64,000 bases of DNA from Salinimicrobium terrae DSM 17865 (GTDB lineage Bacteria > Bacteroidota > Bacteroidia > Flavobacteriales > Flavobacteriaceae), in contig NZ_KE384222.1 of the NCBI RefSeq assembly GCF_000424665.1, forward strand, positions 241,660 through 305,659. The letters are read 5' to 3'. Each line of letters opens with the position of its first letter. Positions within the stretch are counted from its first letter, which is position 1. The notes under the pieces were generated by a model, which worked only from the letters and a program-made list of their open reading frames with translations, made no database searches and was not told the origin of the DNA. Positions 53,761-63,533 of this stretch are shown in pieces. The translations under genes and the position numbers were made by a program.

Positions 53761-53866
53761 GTAATTCATGACCAGATTAATTTAATCCGGATCACATAAC
53801 CGAATTCATCTTTTACCAGTTCCTTAACTGCCTTCCGAAGTTGTTTTTCCTATTTTAAAAACAAAA

Positions 53867-55330
53867 ATGGAAAAGTACAGGAACCTGAATAAACAATTTA
53901 TCAACGGAGAATGGGTAGAAGGAAATGATGATTCTGAAATAAAGAATGTCAATCCGTTTGATAATTCCGAAATTAACAGCTTTAAAGGAGCAAATAAAGA
54001 AGATGTCGATAAAGCTTACAAAGCTGCAAAGCAAGCGGCCATCAAATGGGGAAAAGCTTTGCCGCAGGAGCGTTCAGCTGTAATTCAGAAGGCTGTTAAA
54101 ATTATCTCAGACAGAAAAGAAGAGATCATAGAATGGCTTATCAAAGAAGGCGGTAGCTCCCGGGTAAAGGCAGAAGTGGAAATCCAGATCACCCAGGGGA
54201 TAATGAAAGAGTCTGCTTCTTTTCCAACCCGCAGTCATGGATACATCTATGATTCGATCACTCCCGGAAAAGAAAGCCGTGCCTATAGAAAACCTCTTGG
54301 AGTAATTGGAATTATTAGTCCGTGGAATTTTCCCATGAACCTTTCCATGAGATCTGTTGCTCCCGCTATAGCAACAGGGAATACAGTTGTACTTAAACCT
54401 GCTTCTTCTACTCCGGTAACAGGAGCTACCTTAACAGCGAAAATCTTCGAGGAAGCCGGACTTCCAAAAGGTGTTTTGAACGTGGTGGTAGGAAAAGGTT
54501 CCAGTATTGGAGATGATTTTGTAAAGCATCCTATTCCACATCATATTTCCTTTACCGGATCTACGCCGGTTGGACGGAATATAGGAAAGATAGCAGGTGA
54601 AAACTTAAAGGAGGTTTCTCTGGAACTGGGAGGAAATAACATCTTTGTTGTAATGGAAGATGCTGACATTGACTTAGCTGTTAAAGCTGCCACCTTCGGA
54701 AAGTTTATGAATCAGGGACAAATATGTATGTCTGTAAATAGATTTGTGGTTCACGAAAAAATCGCTGATGAATTTGTTCGAAAATTTGTAGAAGCCACGA
54801 AGCAGCTGAAATACGGAAACCCTTCCGAAGATGTGGTGCTGGTAGGCCCGCTTATTGATCACGATCAAGTGGAGAGGATCCTGAAGGATATTAAATCCAG
54901 TACTAATGATGGTGCTATGATAAAAATAGGAGGCAAGGCCGATGGGAATGTTCTTGAACCTACCATTCTTGACAATGTCACAGATGATATGTCTATTGCT
55001 AAAAATGAGATTTTCGGTCCTGTGGCACCAATTATTAGATATTCTACTGAGGAAGATGCAATAAAAATAGCTAACTCGAAAGATTTTGGTTTAACAGGAG
55101 CTGTTTTTACTAAAAATACTGAGAGAGGAGTGGCTTTTGCCCGCAAAGTGGAAACCGGAATGATCCACATAAATGACCAACCCGTAAATGATGAACCTAA
55201 CGCGCCTTTTGGCGGGGAAAAAGGTTCAGGAATGGGACGGTTTAACGGGAAGTTTGTATTAGAAGAATTTACCCGGCTACAGTGGGTGACTGTACAGCAT
55301 GAGCCGCGGGATTATAGTCCGTTTGCTTGA
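53867..55330 (+). CDS. NAD(P)-dependent aldehyde dehydrogenase
   Basis: A 487-residue enzyme of the ALDH superfamily, most like the benzaldehyde/aromatic aldehyde group. It has the cofactor-binding PWNFPMNLSMRSVAPAIATG, the catalytic Glu in EVSLELGGNNIFV and the catalytic Cys in MNQGQICMSVNRF. The C-terminus (PRDYSPFA) is normal. The substrate is not clear. It is 106 bp after the cofactor operon and monocistronic. Confidence 0.92.
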   Translation: MEKYRNLNKQFINGEWVEGNDDSEIKNVNPFDNSEINSFKGANKEDVDKAYKAAKQAAIKWGKALPQERSAVIQKAVKIISDRKEEIIEWLIKEGGSSRVKAEVEIQITQGIMKESASFPTRSHGYIYDSITPGKESRAYRKPLGVIGIISPWNFPMNLSMRSVAPAIATGNTVVLKPASSTPVTGATLTAKIFEEAGLPKGVLNVVVGKGSSIGDDFVKHPIPHHISFTGSTPVGRNIGKIAGENLKEVSLELGGNNIFVVMEDADIDLAVKAATFGKFMNQGQICMSVNRFVVHEKIADEFVRKFVEATKQLKYGNPSEDVVLVGPLIDHDQVERILKDIKSSTNDGAMIKIGGKADGNVLEPTILDNVTDDMSIAKNEIFGPVAPIIRYSTEEDAIKIANSKDFGLTGAVFTKNTERGVAFARKVETGMIHINDQPVNDEPNAPFGGEKGSGMGRFNGKFVLEEFTRLQWVTVQHEPRDYSPFA

Positions 55331-55439
55331 AAGCAAGATAATTTTTGGTTTAAATAAACCGGCATTCCAAAACGGGAAATTTAATGTAATTCTGGTATAG
55401 AAATTGATTATCTAAATTTATTTAAAATTAAATATTGTT

Positions 55440-55646
55440 ATGGGGAGACCTTCTACAAAACCAAAAGACCTGAGAGATGGTTATTATATTGAAGTCAAGA
55501 ATAAAAACCAAAAATCGGGTATTAAAATCCGGAGAGATACTAAAACTCAACTTTTAATGGCTATTGAGGAATACAAAGAGAATAAGGAAGTTGTTGTTCT
55601 TGGTAAACAGGAAAATGGAAAAATGACTGATATTCCAAAGCTTTAA
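55440..55646 (+). CDS. 68-residue MGRP-family small protein, copy 2
   Basis: This is a close relative of the gene at 32909-33127. It begins MGRPSTKPKDLRDGYYIEV, contains NKNQKSGIKIRRDT and YKENKEVVVLGKQENG, and stops 4 residues earlier. The DNA is similar along the whole coding length, and both follow metabolic enzyme genes (aconitase, aldehyde dehydrogenase) on the same strand. Function unknown. A helper for the preceding enzyme or an independent DNA-binding role are both open. Confidence 0.72.
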   Translation: MGRPSTKPKDLRDGYYIEVKNKNQKSGIKIRRDTKTQLLMAIEEYKENKEVVVLGKQENGKMTDIPKL

Positions 55647-55840
55647 TGGAATATTAGGTTTATCACTTAATAAAAGAGAATAAGTGAAATTTAGGAGCTT
55701 GTATTGTTCCTGCAGATGATGGTTTAAAGAACTCATCATGATTGTGGTGGGGGGTGAACAAGTGCAGGCAGCAGTAAAAATTAGAAATTTAATCCATAGA
55801 GGTAATTGTTTGCCACTGAAGATTATTGTTGCCTAAAAAT

Positions 55841-55877
55841 AAAAAATCCCGTAAACACTTGTTTATGGGTTTTTTTG
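55841..55877 (+). terminator. Strong hairpin terminator
   Basis: An AT-rich stem of about 17 bp (AAAAAATCCCGTAAACA / TGTTTATGGGTTTTTTT) with a very short loop ends in a T-run. Confidence 0.78.
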
Positions 55878-55981
55878 TTTACACCGGTAGCAAAATAGTG
55901 GATTTGGAAGGGGGCTGCATCTTACCTGCATATCTCCCATCCTGCAAAATTCAGCTGTTCATTAGACCAGGCTTCTAAAAC

Positions 55982-56021
55982 AAAAAACCTGCTGAGGCAA
56001 AAAGAACTGGCAGGTTTTTTT
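55982..56021 (+). terminator. Second hairpin terminator
   Basis: An 11-bp stem (AAAAAACCTGC / GCAGGTTTTTT) with a 17-nt loop ends in T7. It lies 105 bp after the previous terminator with no gene between them. Confidence 0.75.
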
Positions 56022-56185
56022 GTTTAATACGGCACATAAATATTTTGTTCCTTTTAAAATAGTCTGGAAGCAGTAGAGATTTAATTCAATTTTAACTGGG
56101 ATTGCACCAAATATTGCTGTTCAATTTTCTATTTTAAGGATGTACTCTACAGGAGGACAATAGTAATTAACATTAAACAAGAACT

Positions 56186-57136
56186 ATGAAGAAGGAAATG
56201 AAAGCAGCGAAATATGAAGAGTTTGGAGGACCCGAAAAAGTAAAGGTGGGGAAAATGAAAATTCCGGAGCTCAAGGAAGGGGAAGTTCTGGTAAGAATAA
56301 AATCGGCAGGAGTAAATCCGGTTGATGGAGTAGTGCTGAACGGTACGTACAAAGATATGATGCCGCACAAACTGCCCGTAATTCCGGGTTGGGACATGTC
56401 GGGAGTAATAGAGGAGAGAGGTCATGCGGCAAGACGATTTGAAGTAGGAGATGAAGTATATGCCTATGCACGAAGACCTGAAGTTAAATGGGGGACATTT
56501 GCAGAATATGTTGTGCTTCCGGAAAGCTGTTTGGCCAGTAAACCAGGCAGTATTTCATTTGAGGAGGCAGCAGCAATACCCCTGGCAGGACTCACAGCTT
56601 ATCAGGCTCTATATGAAGCCGGGGGTCTTAAAGAAGGTCAGACAGTGCTTATCCTCGGAGCTTCTGGCGGAGTAGGAAGTTATGCCATTCAATTGGCAAA
56701 AGCCAGGAACGCAAAAGTTATAGGCGTGGCCAGTGAAAAAAACCATGAATATATGAAATCACTGGGAGCAGATCACACTATAGATTACCACGACCGGGAT
56801 GTTGGAGAGGCAACAAAAGAAAAATATTCTGACGGGGTTGATCTTATCTTTGACTGTACCAGTGGTAAAACCATGAAACAAAGCTTGAAGGCTCTTAAAG
56901 CAGGCGGAAAAATGGTCTCGATTCTTACTCAAAAAGGAGATATTGAGCAGGATATTAATTTTGAATTTGTTTTTGTAGAGCCCAATCCGACTCAGTTGGA
57001 CCACATTTCTAAACTTGTCAAAGATGATCAATTAAAAGTAAACATTAGTAAAAAATATCATTTGGATGAAATTGGCGAAGCATTAAAGCAAATCAAGACA
57101 CTGCATACAACAGGAAAAATTGTTTTGGTGATGTAA
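56186..57136 (+). CDS. Zinc-free NADP-dependent MDR oxidoreductase
   Basis: A 316-residue medium-chain reductase of the quinone oxidoreductase type. The N-terminal GroES-like domain (about 1-125) contains GVNPVDGVVLNGTY and ends GTFAEYVVL. The Rossmann domain has the nucleotide motif LILGASGGVGSYAIQLAKA (near 152-170). There are no zinc-ligand cysteines. It probably reduces quinones or small enones. It is 91 bp before the flavoprotein gene on the same strand, and the two may be co-transcribed. Confidence 0.9.
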   Translation: MKKEMKAAKYEEFGGPEKVKVGKMKIPELKEGEVLVRIKSAGVNPVDGVVLNGTYKDMMPHKLPVIPGWDMSGVIEERGHAARRFEVGDEVYAYARRPEVKWGTFAEYVVLPESCLASKPGSISFEEAAAIPLAGLTAYQALYEAGGLKEGQTVLILGASGGVGSYAIQLAKARNAKVIGVASEKNHEYMKSLGADHTIDYHDRDVGEATKEKYSDGVDLIFDCTSGKTMKQSLKALKAGGKMVSILTQKGDIEQDINFEFVFVEPNPTQLDHISKLVKDDQLKVNISKKYHLDEIGEALKQIKTLHTTGKIVLVM

Positions 57137-57227
57137 GAGGAAGTCACGAACTATTCAAGTCTTCGGATTCATGCCGCAAAAAGCCCGGGGCACTATATCG
57201 CATTTTTACTCGTTATAAAACTTAATC

Positions 57228-58607
57228 ATGGCCATAGAAGAAATAATAAAAAAATTTTCAGAGGTTTTCGAAGGAGAGATGATATTTCCTGAAAATGACC
57301 GATACGATAAGGCTCGCAAATTGTGGAATGGCCTATATAACAAATATCCGGCAGCTATCGCCCGCTGCGGAAAACCTTCAGATGTGGTTGCCGCGGTGAA
57401 TTTTGTCAGGGAAAACGATTTGACATTCTCCGTGAGGGGAGGAGGGCATGATTATGCGGGTAATTCAGTTTGTGATGATGGCCTAGTAATAGATCTTTCT
57501 TCTATGAATAAAGTAGAAGTGGACCCAAACATCAAAAAGGCCATTGTCCAGGGAGGTGCTACAGTAGGGGAATTTGATGCTGCAGCTCAAAAGCATGGAT
57601 TGGCTACCACCACAGGGACTGTGTCTACCATAGGGATTGGTGGGCTTGCCCTGGGAGGCGGTTCAGGTTATTTATCCCGCAGGTTCGGAATGACACTGGA
57701 TAATGTGGTTTCAGTGGAAATCGTAACCGCAGATGGCCGGCATATTTTGGCAAGCGCAGAGGAGAATTCAGATCTTTTTTGGGCGGTTCGTGGCGGGGGC
57801 GGAAATTTCGGAATAGTGACGTCCTTCAAGTTCCGGCTGCACAAAGTAGGTCGGAAAGTACTATCCTTTCAGGCTTATTTCCCCTATGAGCAGAGCCGGG
57901 AAGTGCTTGAGTTTTATCGGGACTTTATGGCAAAAGCTTCAGATGAACTGCAATGCTATGCTTTTTTTCTTAATGTACCCGCTGTGGAGCCTTTTCCGAA
58001 GGAATATCACGGGAAAACCACCTGCGCCTTTATCGCATGTCATACAGGAGACCCGGAAAAAGGAAAGGAAGAGCTTCAACCTTTGCATAATTTTGGCGAT
58101 CCATTTCTTAAATTTATTCAGCCTATGGAGTATACCGCACTTCAAAAATCCTTTGATGCGGGAGTGCCAAAAGGGTTAAGATGGTTCACGAAAGCTCATT
58201 ATCTTTCTGAAATCAGTGATACAGCGATCGATATTTTGGAAGAATATACTCAGCAGTTACCGGGTGCTTTTACCATGACGTATCTGGAACCAATGGGTGG
58301 GATGGTGAAAAGGATAAAGTCTTCCGCCACCGCCTTTCCACATAGAGATAAGGCTTATTCTTTGCATATTTTACCCGGTTGGGGTGAAGCAGAAAAGGAT
58401 AAAGAAAACATAGACTGGGCGGAAGAGTTTCATAGAACCCTGCAAAAAGAAACTGTGGGCGGCGTTTATGTAAACCTAATGAGTCATGATGAAGAAGAGA
58501 GGGTGACAGCTGCATACGTGCAAAATTATGACCGACTGGTTGAGATCAAAAAGAAATGGGATCCTGATAATTTGTTTAGGAGCAACCATAATATAGATCC
58601 GGGATAA
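57228..58607 (+). CDS. FAD-linked oxidoreductase (berberine-bridge-enzyme-like)
   Basis: A 459-residue PCMH-type FAD protein. The FAD-binding domain has the covalent-type His motif VRGGGHDYAGNS (near 69-80) and the second part GGLALGGGSGYLSRRFG. The latter lacks the second Cys, so FAD should be bound through one bond. The C-terminal BBE segment reads WDPDNLFRSNHNI. The substrate (sugar, oligosaccharide or alcohol) is unknown. It is convergent with the long regulator gene. Confidence 0.9.
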   Translation: MAIEEIIKKFSEVFEGEMIFPENDRYDKARKLWNGLYNKYPAAIARCGKPSDVVAAVNFVRENDLTFSVRGGGHDYAGNSVCDDGLVIDLSSMNKVEVDPNIKKAIVQGGATVGEFDAAAQKHGLATTTGTVSTIGIGGLALGGGSGYLSRRFGMTLDNVVSVEIVTADGRHILASAEENSDLFWAVRGGGGNFGIVTSFKFRLHKVGRKVLSFQAYFPYEQSREVLEFYRDFMAKASDELQCYAFFLNVPAVEPFPKEYHGKTTCAFIACHTGDPEKGKEELQPLHNFGDPFLKFIQPMEYTALQKSFDAGVPKGLRWFTKAHYLSEISDTAIDILEEYTQQLPGAFTMTYLEPMGGMVKRIKSSATAFPHRDKAYSLHILPGWGEAEKDKENIDWAEEFHRTLQKETVGGVYVNLMSHDEEERVTAAYVQNYDRLVEIKKKWDPDNLFRSNHNIDPG

Positions 58608-58627
58608 CAACTGACTTCTGAGTTAGA

Positions 58628-61600
58628 TCAAATCAAAAGCTTTCCGTCAGCCGGTAGTCCCCATGCCTCGTTAATTTTTACAATAAGTTTCTCGTATCGC
58701 CTATCTTTTCTAAGGGCAGAGAGAGCTTCAGGAAAAAAATACCGGATGGTTTCAGTAGAAAAGGATGACCAGTCCTGTAGGCGTTTAAAAGTATTAAAGG
58801 CCTCATCTATATCTCCATATAGAGTCTGAAGCATGGCAAGGGGAAAAGGATCTATTCTCCCGTAGATGTCGTTCTTTAATTCCAGTCCCCAATTTTTGTC
58901 ACCTAAATTGTAATAGGAGAATGCAAGTGCAGTATTGACGTCGGACCGATTAGGGGTTCCCCGAAAAGGAATGATGGACAGGGTCTTTTCAAAAGCGGCG
59001 ACTGCTTCTTCGAAATTGCCTGTATGGTAGAGAACAAGACCTTCCATATAATGGGCAAGGCCGTATTCAGGATTTATCTCACGGGCTCTCCTTGCCTCGT
59101 TCAAAGCTTCCTCCAGTAGTTCGTTTGCCAGGTAAATATCTGAAAGAAAGACCCGGAAAGCCGGTGACAAAGGATTTAGTCTAACAGCCTGTTTGGCAGG
59201 TTCCATTGCTTTTTCCGGTCTGCCAAGGACAAGATTGACCCAGCCTAGCCAGATCAGTGCTTCTGCATATCCCGGAGAAAGATCCACAGCAAGCTCCAGT
59301 TCCTGAAGGGCAGCAGGACCCTGCTGATCAATGGAATAAAAAATGCCAAGAGAAGTATGGGCTTCACTAAGATATTTGTTCAATTCTACTGCCCGGGTGG
59401 CTGCTTCAAAAGGATCGGGGCTGTGCCTGGGTATTGGAAAACCGTAATATTGAAGAAGGGAGATTGCATCAGCCAGTCCGGACCAGGCAAGGGCGTAATC
59501 GGGATCCAGTTCTATGGAACCCTGGAAGCAATCCAGCCCGTGGTAAATTCCGGCTTCCGTTCGCCGGTCCAGGCAACTGCGGCCCTGGGTGTAGAGGCGA
59601 TAGGCGTCGAGGTTGGTGGTGGATGTCCGGGTCACCCGTTGTTTCTCTGTACCGGACAAATGCACCTTTAGAACCTCAAGCAGATCCTTTGTAACCTCCT
59701 TTTCAATTAGAAAGATATTTTCAGCTGATAATTTTTGGCGGTAACTTTTTTTCCAGATCCTGGAACCGGTCTCAATCCTGGTAAGATATAAGTTTAAGTT
59801 TATGTTTTCACTGGTCTGCTTTACTTCACCTTCCAGTAACCACGATACCTGTAGTTCTTTTCCTATCTTTACGGGTTCTTTTCCTGTTCTATCGAAATGG
59901 CATACAGACGTACGCGATATGACCGGCAGGTCCTTTATTCGGGAAAGAGAAGCTAAAATATCTCCGTGGATCCCATCCGTAAACCGGGGCTCCGGGGAGT
60001 CAAGGTCTTTAAAGGGAAGTATTGCTAGTGCATTATAAGATCCACTTTCTGTTTCTGTTTGCCACTTTCCGGATTTCAGACCGCTTTCAGAAGTACTTTT
60101 CTTTTTTATTTTCGACAGTTCCTTATGATCTGTCAGTCCCCAGTTACTGTTTACTGTTTGTAGTATTTGTTGAAAACGAGTATTCTCGCGAACAGGATCC
60201 AGAAGTTCAGGGTAGAGGTGGTAGATAGACAGCATTTCCCAATAGTTCCAGCGTTCAATTTTTTCGAATTTTTCAAGAGCCAGGTTCGGGTCCCCCTGGG
60301 CCGCATGTATAAGTCCAAGTGCAAACTGATCTTTTTTAATTCCTTCTGAAAGCCTGTCAGCCTCATGATGATCCCCGGATTTGATGCAGCTCAAAATTCT
60401 GGTTGCGAGAGGTCCGTTGCCGGTCCATGGTACCAGCAGGTCTTTCAGGACCTTATCGGCTTCCCGGTACATGCCCAGGTGATAAAGAGCCAGCCCTTCC
60501 TGGAATTGAGCGGAGGTAAAGTCCGGTTGGATCTGCAATAAACGTTCGGCTTCATGAACAGATCTAGTATACTCTCCATTTATAAGCCATGACAGGGATA
60601 GATTGCTGATGGCCTCCTGGGACAGCGGATTTAGTTTCACGGCTTTCAATGCATTTTTGAGAGCTTCATCAGGGTGTCCTGTCAATGAAAAGATCCAACT
60701 TAACCAGGCATGAGCCTCGGCATGACCCGGTCTTAATTCTACAGCTTTGTTCAGGTTATAAACAGCAGATTTTGCATCTCTTATAGTAGTATAGTATAGT
60801 CCGAGGGAAGCATAGGCTTCAGACATTTCCGGATCCAGTTCCAGAGCCCGTTGAGCGGCTTGTTTGGCTTCTGAAAGTATATTTTGGCCATCTTTCTCAT
60901 GCCCATAATCATGACGAAGGTTAAGAGCATCTGCCAGTCCCATCCAGGCCTGGGCATAATTTGGATCATGAGAGATAGCTTGCCTGAAATAATTTTCAGC
61001 CATTCTCATTGCTTTCTCGGTACGCTGGTCCAGGTTCCATCGCCCATAGGCGTGAAGCCGAAAAGCTTCGAGATCTTCAGTAGGAACCTGTCTTATGGCA
61101 GAACGCTCCTTACCTGAAAGTCGCATTTTTAATGCTTCAGTGATCTTTTGAGTGATCTCGGCCTGTATATCGAACAGTTCGCCGGCAGTTAATTTCCGTT
61201 GATAGATCTCTGCCCAAACCTGCCGGTCTTCTGGAGCATTCACCAGCCGGACACTTACTTTTACCTGTTGGGCTATTTCCTGTACATCCCCGGTGAGGAT
61301 CCAACCCACCTGTAATTCCCGTGCGATCTCCGGAAGCACTTTTTTGGTGCTTCTGAAGCTCCGTACGGAGGTTTTTGAGATCACAAAAAGATCGGAAACC
61401 TGCGAGAGCCTGGTGAGTATATCCCCATGAATGGCATCTGTAAAAGCTGAAGCTTTTTCGGAACCAAGAGTTTCGAACGGCAGTACAGCAATGGAGAAAG
61501 ACAACTCCTTCCCGGCAGCTTCTTTTTTACCGGCAGTTTTTGCCACAGGTTTTCTTCGGGTACGGATTTTTTCTGCCAGTGCTTTTAACTCCTTACCGGG

Positions 61601-62275
61601 CTCTTCCTCAAATTCTTTTTTTATCAGTCCTGTGTAGGTCTTATAGGTTTTCAGGGCAGCAGCCGGTTCTCCGGCATCATCCAGAAGGCTGATGACCCGC
61701 AACTGAATATCTTCAGAGAAAGGATTTAAGTTGGCAGCCATTTGGGCCCAGGATTTTAGACTTTGATCTTCTCCTTCGACACCGGCTTTCCCGGCAAGAT
61801 CCAGACTGGAATCTGTCGCAATGCTATGGAACCTGTTTCTTTCCTGCTCCAGCCAGTGATCGAATTCAGGAGAGATATCGCTCACGTGAAAACCTTTTAA
61901 AAGATCGCTGCGGTAAAATTTAAGGGCATCTTCAGGCTTTTTTTCCTCGATTGCCTGCTCAAAAGCCAGGGCATCGCTCCAAAATGTTTCTGCATTAATG
62001 GTGAGCTCCTCGGCTCCCCTGTTCTCAATAGCTTTCTTTCCCAGGGTTTTGCGAATGTGATAAAGCATATTGCTAAGGGAGTTTCTTGCACTTTTTTGAT
62101 CCTGATCGGGCCAGAACAGGGGGAGAAGACTATCCCTGCGATGAAAGCCCCTGGGCCTGCTAAGCAATAAATAAGTGAGCAAAGCCAGACGCTTGGGACC
62201 TGCCAGAAAAGAATGCTCCAGTTCCCCCTTTGAATTCCTTATTTCTGCCGGTCCTAAGATAAATAACTGTGTCAT
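58628..62275 (-). CDS. SARP/BTAD regulator with two FlgO-like/TPR modules
   Basis: A 1215-residue protein. A winged-helix domain (about 1-95, with GPKRLALLTYLLLSR) and a BTAD domain (about 100-245) form a SARP-type front. Then comes a FlgO/TolB-N-like domain (from about residue 259, opening IAVLPFETLGSEK) followed by TPR repeats. From about residue 740 the same module repeats: ILPFKDLDSPEPRFTDGIHGDIL, then TPRs. The pairs FTDAIHGDIL and FTDGIHGDIL, and RELQVGWILTGDV and KELQVSWLLEGEV, show the duplication. There is no kinase or GGDEF domain. It is divergent from the lipoproteins at 62424, which are likely targets. Confidence 0.85.
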   Translation of the reverse strand: MTQLFILGPAEIRNSKGELEHSFLAGPKRLALLTYLLLSRPRGFHRRDSLLPLFWPDQDQKSARNSLSNMLYHIRKTLGKKAIENRGAEELTINAETFWSDALAFEQAIEEKKPEDALKFYRSDLLKGFHVSDISPEFDHWLEQERNRFHSIATDSSLDLAGKAGVEGEDQSLKSWAQMAANLNPFSEDIQLRVISLLDDAGEPAAALKTYKTYTGLIKKEFEEEPGKELKALAEKIRTRRKPVAKTAGKKEAAGKELSFSIAVLPFETLGSEKASAFTDAIHGDILTRLSQVSDLFVISKTSVRSFRSTKKVLPEIARELQVGWILTGDVQEIAQQVKVSVRLVNAPEDRQVWAEIYQRKLTAGELFDIQAEITQKITEALKMRLSGKERSAIRQVPTEDLEAFRLHAYGRWNLDQRTEKAMRMAENYFRQAISHDPNYAQAWMGLADALNLRHDYGHEKDGQNILSEAKQAAQRALELDPEMSEAYASLGLYYTTIRDAKSAVYNLNKAVELRPGHAEAHAWLSWIFSLTGHPDEALKNALKAVKLNPLSQEAISNLSLSWLINGEYTRSVHEAERLLQIQPDFTSAQFQEGLALYHLGMYREADKVLKDLLVPWTGNGPLATRILSCIKSGDHHEADRLSEGIKKDQFALGLIHAAQGDPNLALEKFEKIERWNYWEMLSIYHLYPELLDPVRENTRFQQILQTVNSNWGLTDHKELSKIKKKSTSESGLKSGKWQTETESGSYNALAILPFKDLDSPEPRFTDGIHGDILASLSRIKDLPVISRTSVCHFDRTGKEPVKIGKELQVSWLLEGEVKQTSENINLNLYLTRIETGSRIWKKSYRQKLSAENIFLIEKEVTKDLLEVLKVHLSGTEKQRVTRTSTTNLDAYRLYTQGRSCLDRRTEAGIYHGLDCFQGSIELDPDYALAWSGLADAISLLQYYGFPIPRHSPDPFEAATRAVELNKYLSEAHTSLGIFYSIDQQGPAALQELELAVDLSPGYAEALIWLGWVNLVLGRPEKAMEPAKQAVRLNPLSPAFRVFLSDIYLANELLEEALNEARRAREINPEYGLAHYMEGLVLYHTGNFEEAVAAFEKTLSIIPFRGTPNRSDVNTALAFSYYNLGDKNWGLELKNDIYGRIDPFPLAMLQTLYGDIDEAFNTFKRLQDWSSFSTETIRYFFPEALSALRKDRRYEKLIVKINEAWGLPADGKLLI

Positions 62276-62294
62276 GGTCTTTAATAATCCATCC

Positions 62295-62312
62295 CTTAGA
62301 TTCTAATCTAAG
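62295..62312. promoter_or_regulatory. Palindrome between the SARP-type regulator and the lipoprotein genes
   Basis: CTTAGATT-CT-AATCTAAG is a perfect 8-bp inverted repeat with a 2-bp spacer in the 148-bp divergent gap. It starts 20 bp upstream of the regulator's start codon. It is a candidate operator for autoregulation or for the lipoproteins; no experiment is implied. Confidence 0.5.
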
Positions 62313-62423
62313 ACATAAAACGGAACCAGCAAAGAAACCGCGGTAGATTTACTAAAAATTAGATAATCAGCATAGTAACATAACCTCAAAAGAAGAAAAG
62401 AATATCAACCTAAAGCTAAAGAT

Positions 62424-63446
62424 ATGAGAATTCAAAAAAGCAAATTCCGAATCCTGATCTTCCTGTGGATCCCATTACTGCTTATCGGATCCCTAATTTC
62501 CTGTAAGAACGGAGAAAAGTCTGAACTGTCCCACCAAATGAATATGGAGGAAAAAGTAGTCGTGGAGAAGGTGACATTACCGGCCTTTGGAAATCTGGTT
62601 GAAGTAAAAACAACAGGCATGAATTTTATCCTTCCCGATGAGATTCCCTCCGGCTGGACAACCTTCCGGTACAGTAATGAATCTCCGCTCACTCATTTCA
62701 TGCTCATCGATAAATTACCCGTTTATAAAGGGAAGCAGATCACCTATGCCGATTTTGAAAATATTCCACCGGTATTCAGGGATGCGATGGATTTAATAAA
62801 CACCGGAAAAAACGATGAAGGTTTTGCAGAATTTAGGAGACTTCCAGAATGGTTCGCTCAAATTATCTTTTCCGGTGGAGTAGGTCTTGTTTCCCCGGGT
62901 GAAACTGCTCAAACTACTGTCTATGTGCAACCGGGTACCTACGTGATCGAATGCTATGTAAAAACAGGCGGGATATTTCATCCCATGACAAAACAGCTTG
63001 ATGTGAGGCAAGATCTTTTAAATGAAACTCCACCTGTCCCTACACTGAACATGGCGATTTCCAAAGAAGGAGGAATTGAAATGCATGAGACGCCAACCGC
63101 CGGTCTCCATACCATAGCCGTGCAATATAAAGACCAGGGTCCGCATGAACATTTTTTAGGACATGATGTACATCTGGCGAGGCTGGAAAAGGACACAAAC
63201 CTGGACGAACTGAATTCCTGGATGACCTGGACCACTCCTGAGGGGCTGAATACTCCTGCTCCGGTAACATTTCTGGGTGGAGCCCAGGAGATGCCGGAGG
63301 GAAATACTGCATATATAACCGTCAATTTAAAATCAGGGAGTTATGCCTGGGTCGCGGAGGTGCCGAATCCTGCTTCAAAAAATATGCTCAAAACCTTTAC
63401 TGTGTCCCGGGATGAAACCGTGAGAATAGGTGGAGGGAAAGATTAA
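62424..63446 (+). CDS. Exported lipoprotein, first of a tandem pair
   Basis: A 340-residue protein with a lipoprotein signal (LLIGSLISC, lipid Cys27). The sequence has two beta-rich halves. The first has SGWTTFRYSNESPLTHFMLI near 76-95 and PGTYVIECYVKTGGIFHPM near 170-188. The second starts near 205, and its AVQYKDQGPHEHFLGHDVHL and SGSYAWVAEV parts echo the first half. The pattern of a short His/Met/Cys-containing loop after a glycine-rich strand is cupredoxin-like, but a full copper site is not evident. It is divergent from the SARP-type gene and 87 bp before a paralogue. Confidence 0.7.
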   Translation: MRIQKSKFRILIFLWIPLLLIGSLISCKNGEKSELSHQMNMEEKVVVEKVTLPAFGNLVEVKTTGMNFILPDEIPSGWTTFRYSNESPLTHFMLIDKLPVYKGKQITYADFENIPPVFRDAMDLINTGKNDEGFAEFRRLPEWFAQIIFSGGVGLVSPGETAQTTVYVQPGTYVIECYVKTGGIFHPMTKQLDVRQDLLNETPPVPTLNMAISKEGGIEMHETPTAGLHTIAVQYKDQGPHEHFLGHDVHLARLEKDTNLDELNSWMTWTTPEGLNTPAPVTFLGGAQEMPEGNTAYITVNLKSGSYAWVAEVPNPASKNMLKTFTVSRDETVRIGGGKD

Positions 63447-63533
63447 CACCAAGGTATGCTGTTAAAGGATGTTCCAAAGGCAGCTGAATTCCAAAATTTA
63501 AAAATCATTTTATTAATTAAAATTATAATTATT

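Larger units (their letters stand above)
55647..56185. other. Intergenic region, about 540 bp, with two terminators
   Basis: No protein gene was found. Two terminator-like hairpins lie at 55841-55877 and 55982-56021, and the 105 bp between them might be a small RNA. An AGGAGG sequence lies about 30 bp before the next gene, too far to be its ribosome binding site. Confidence 0.55.
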
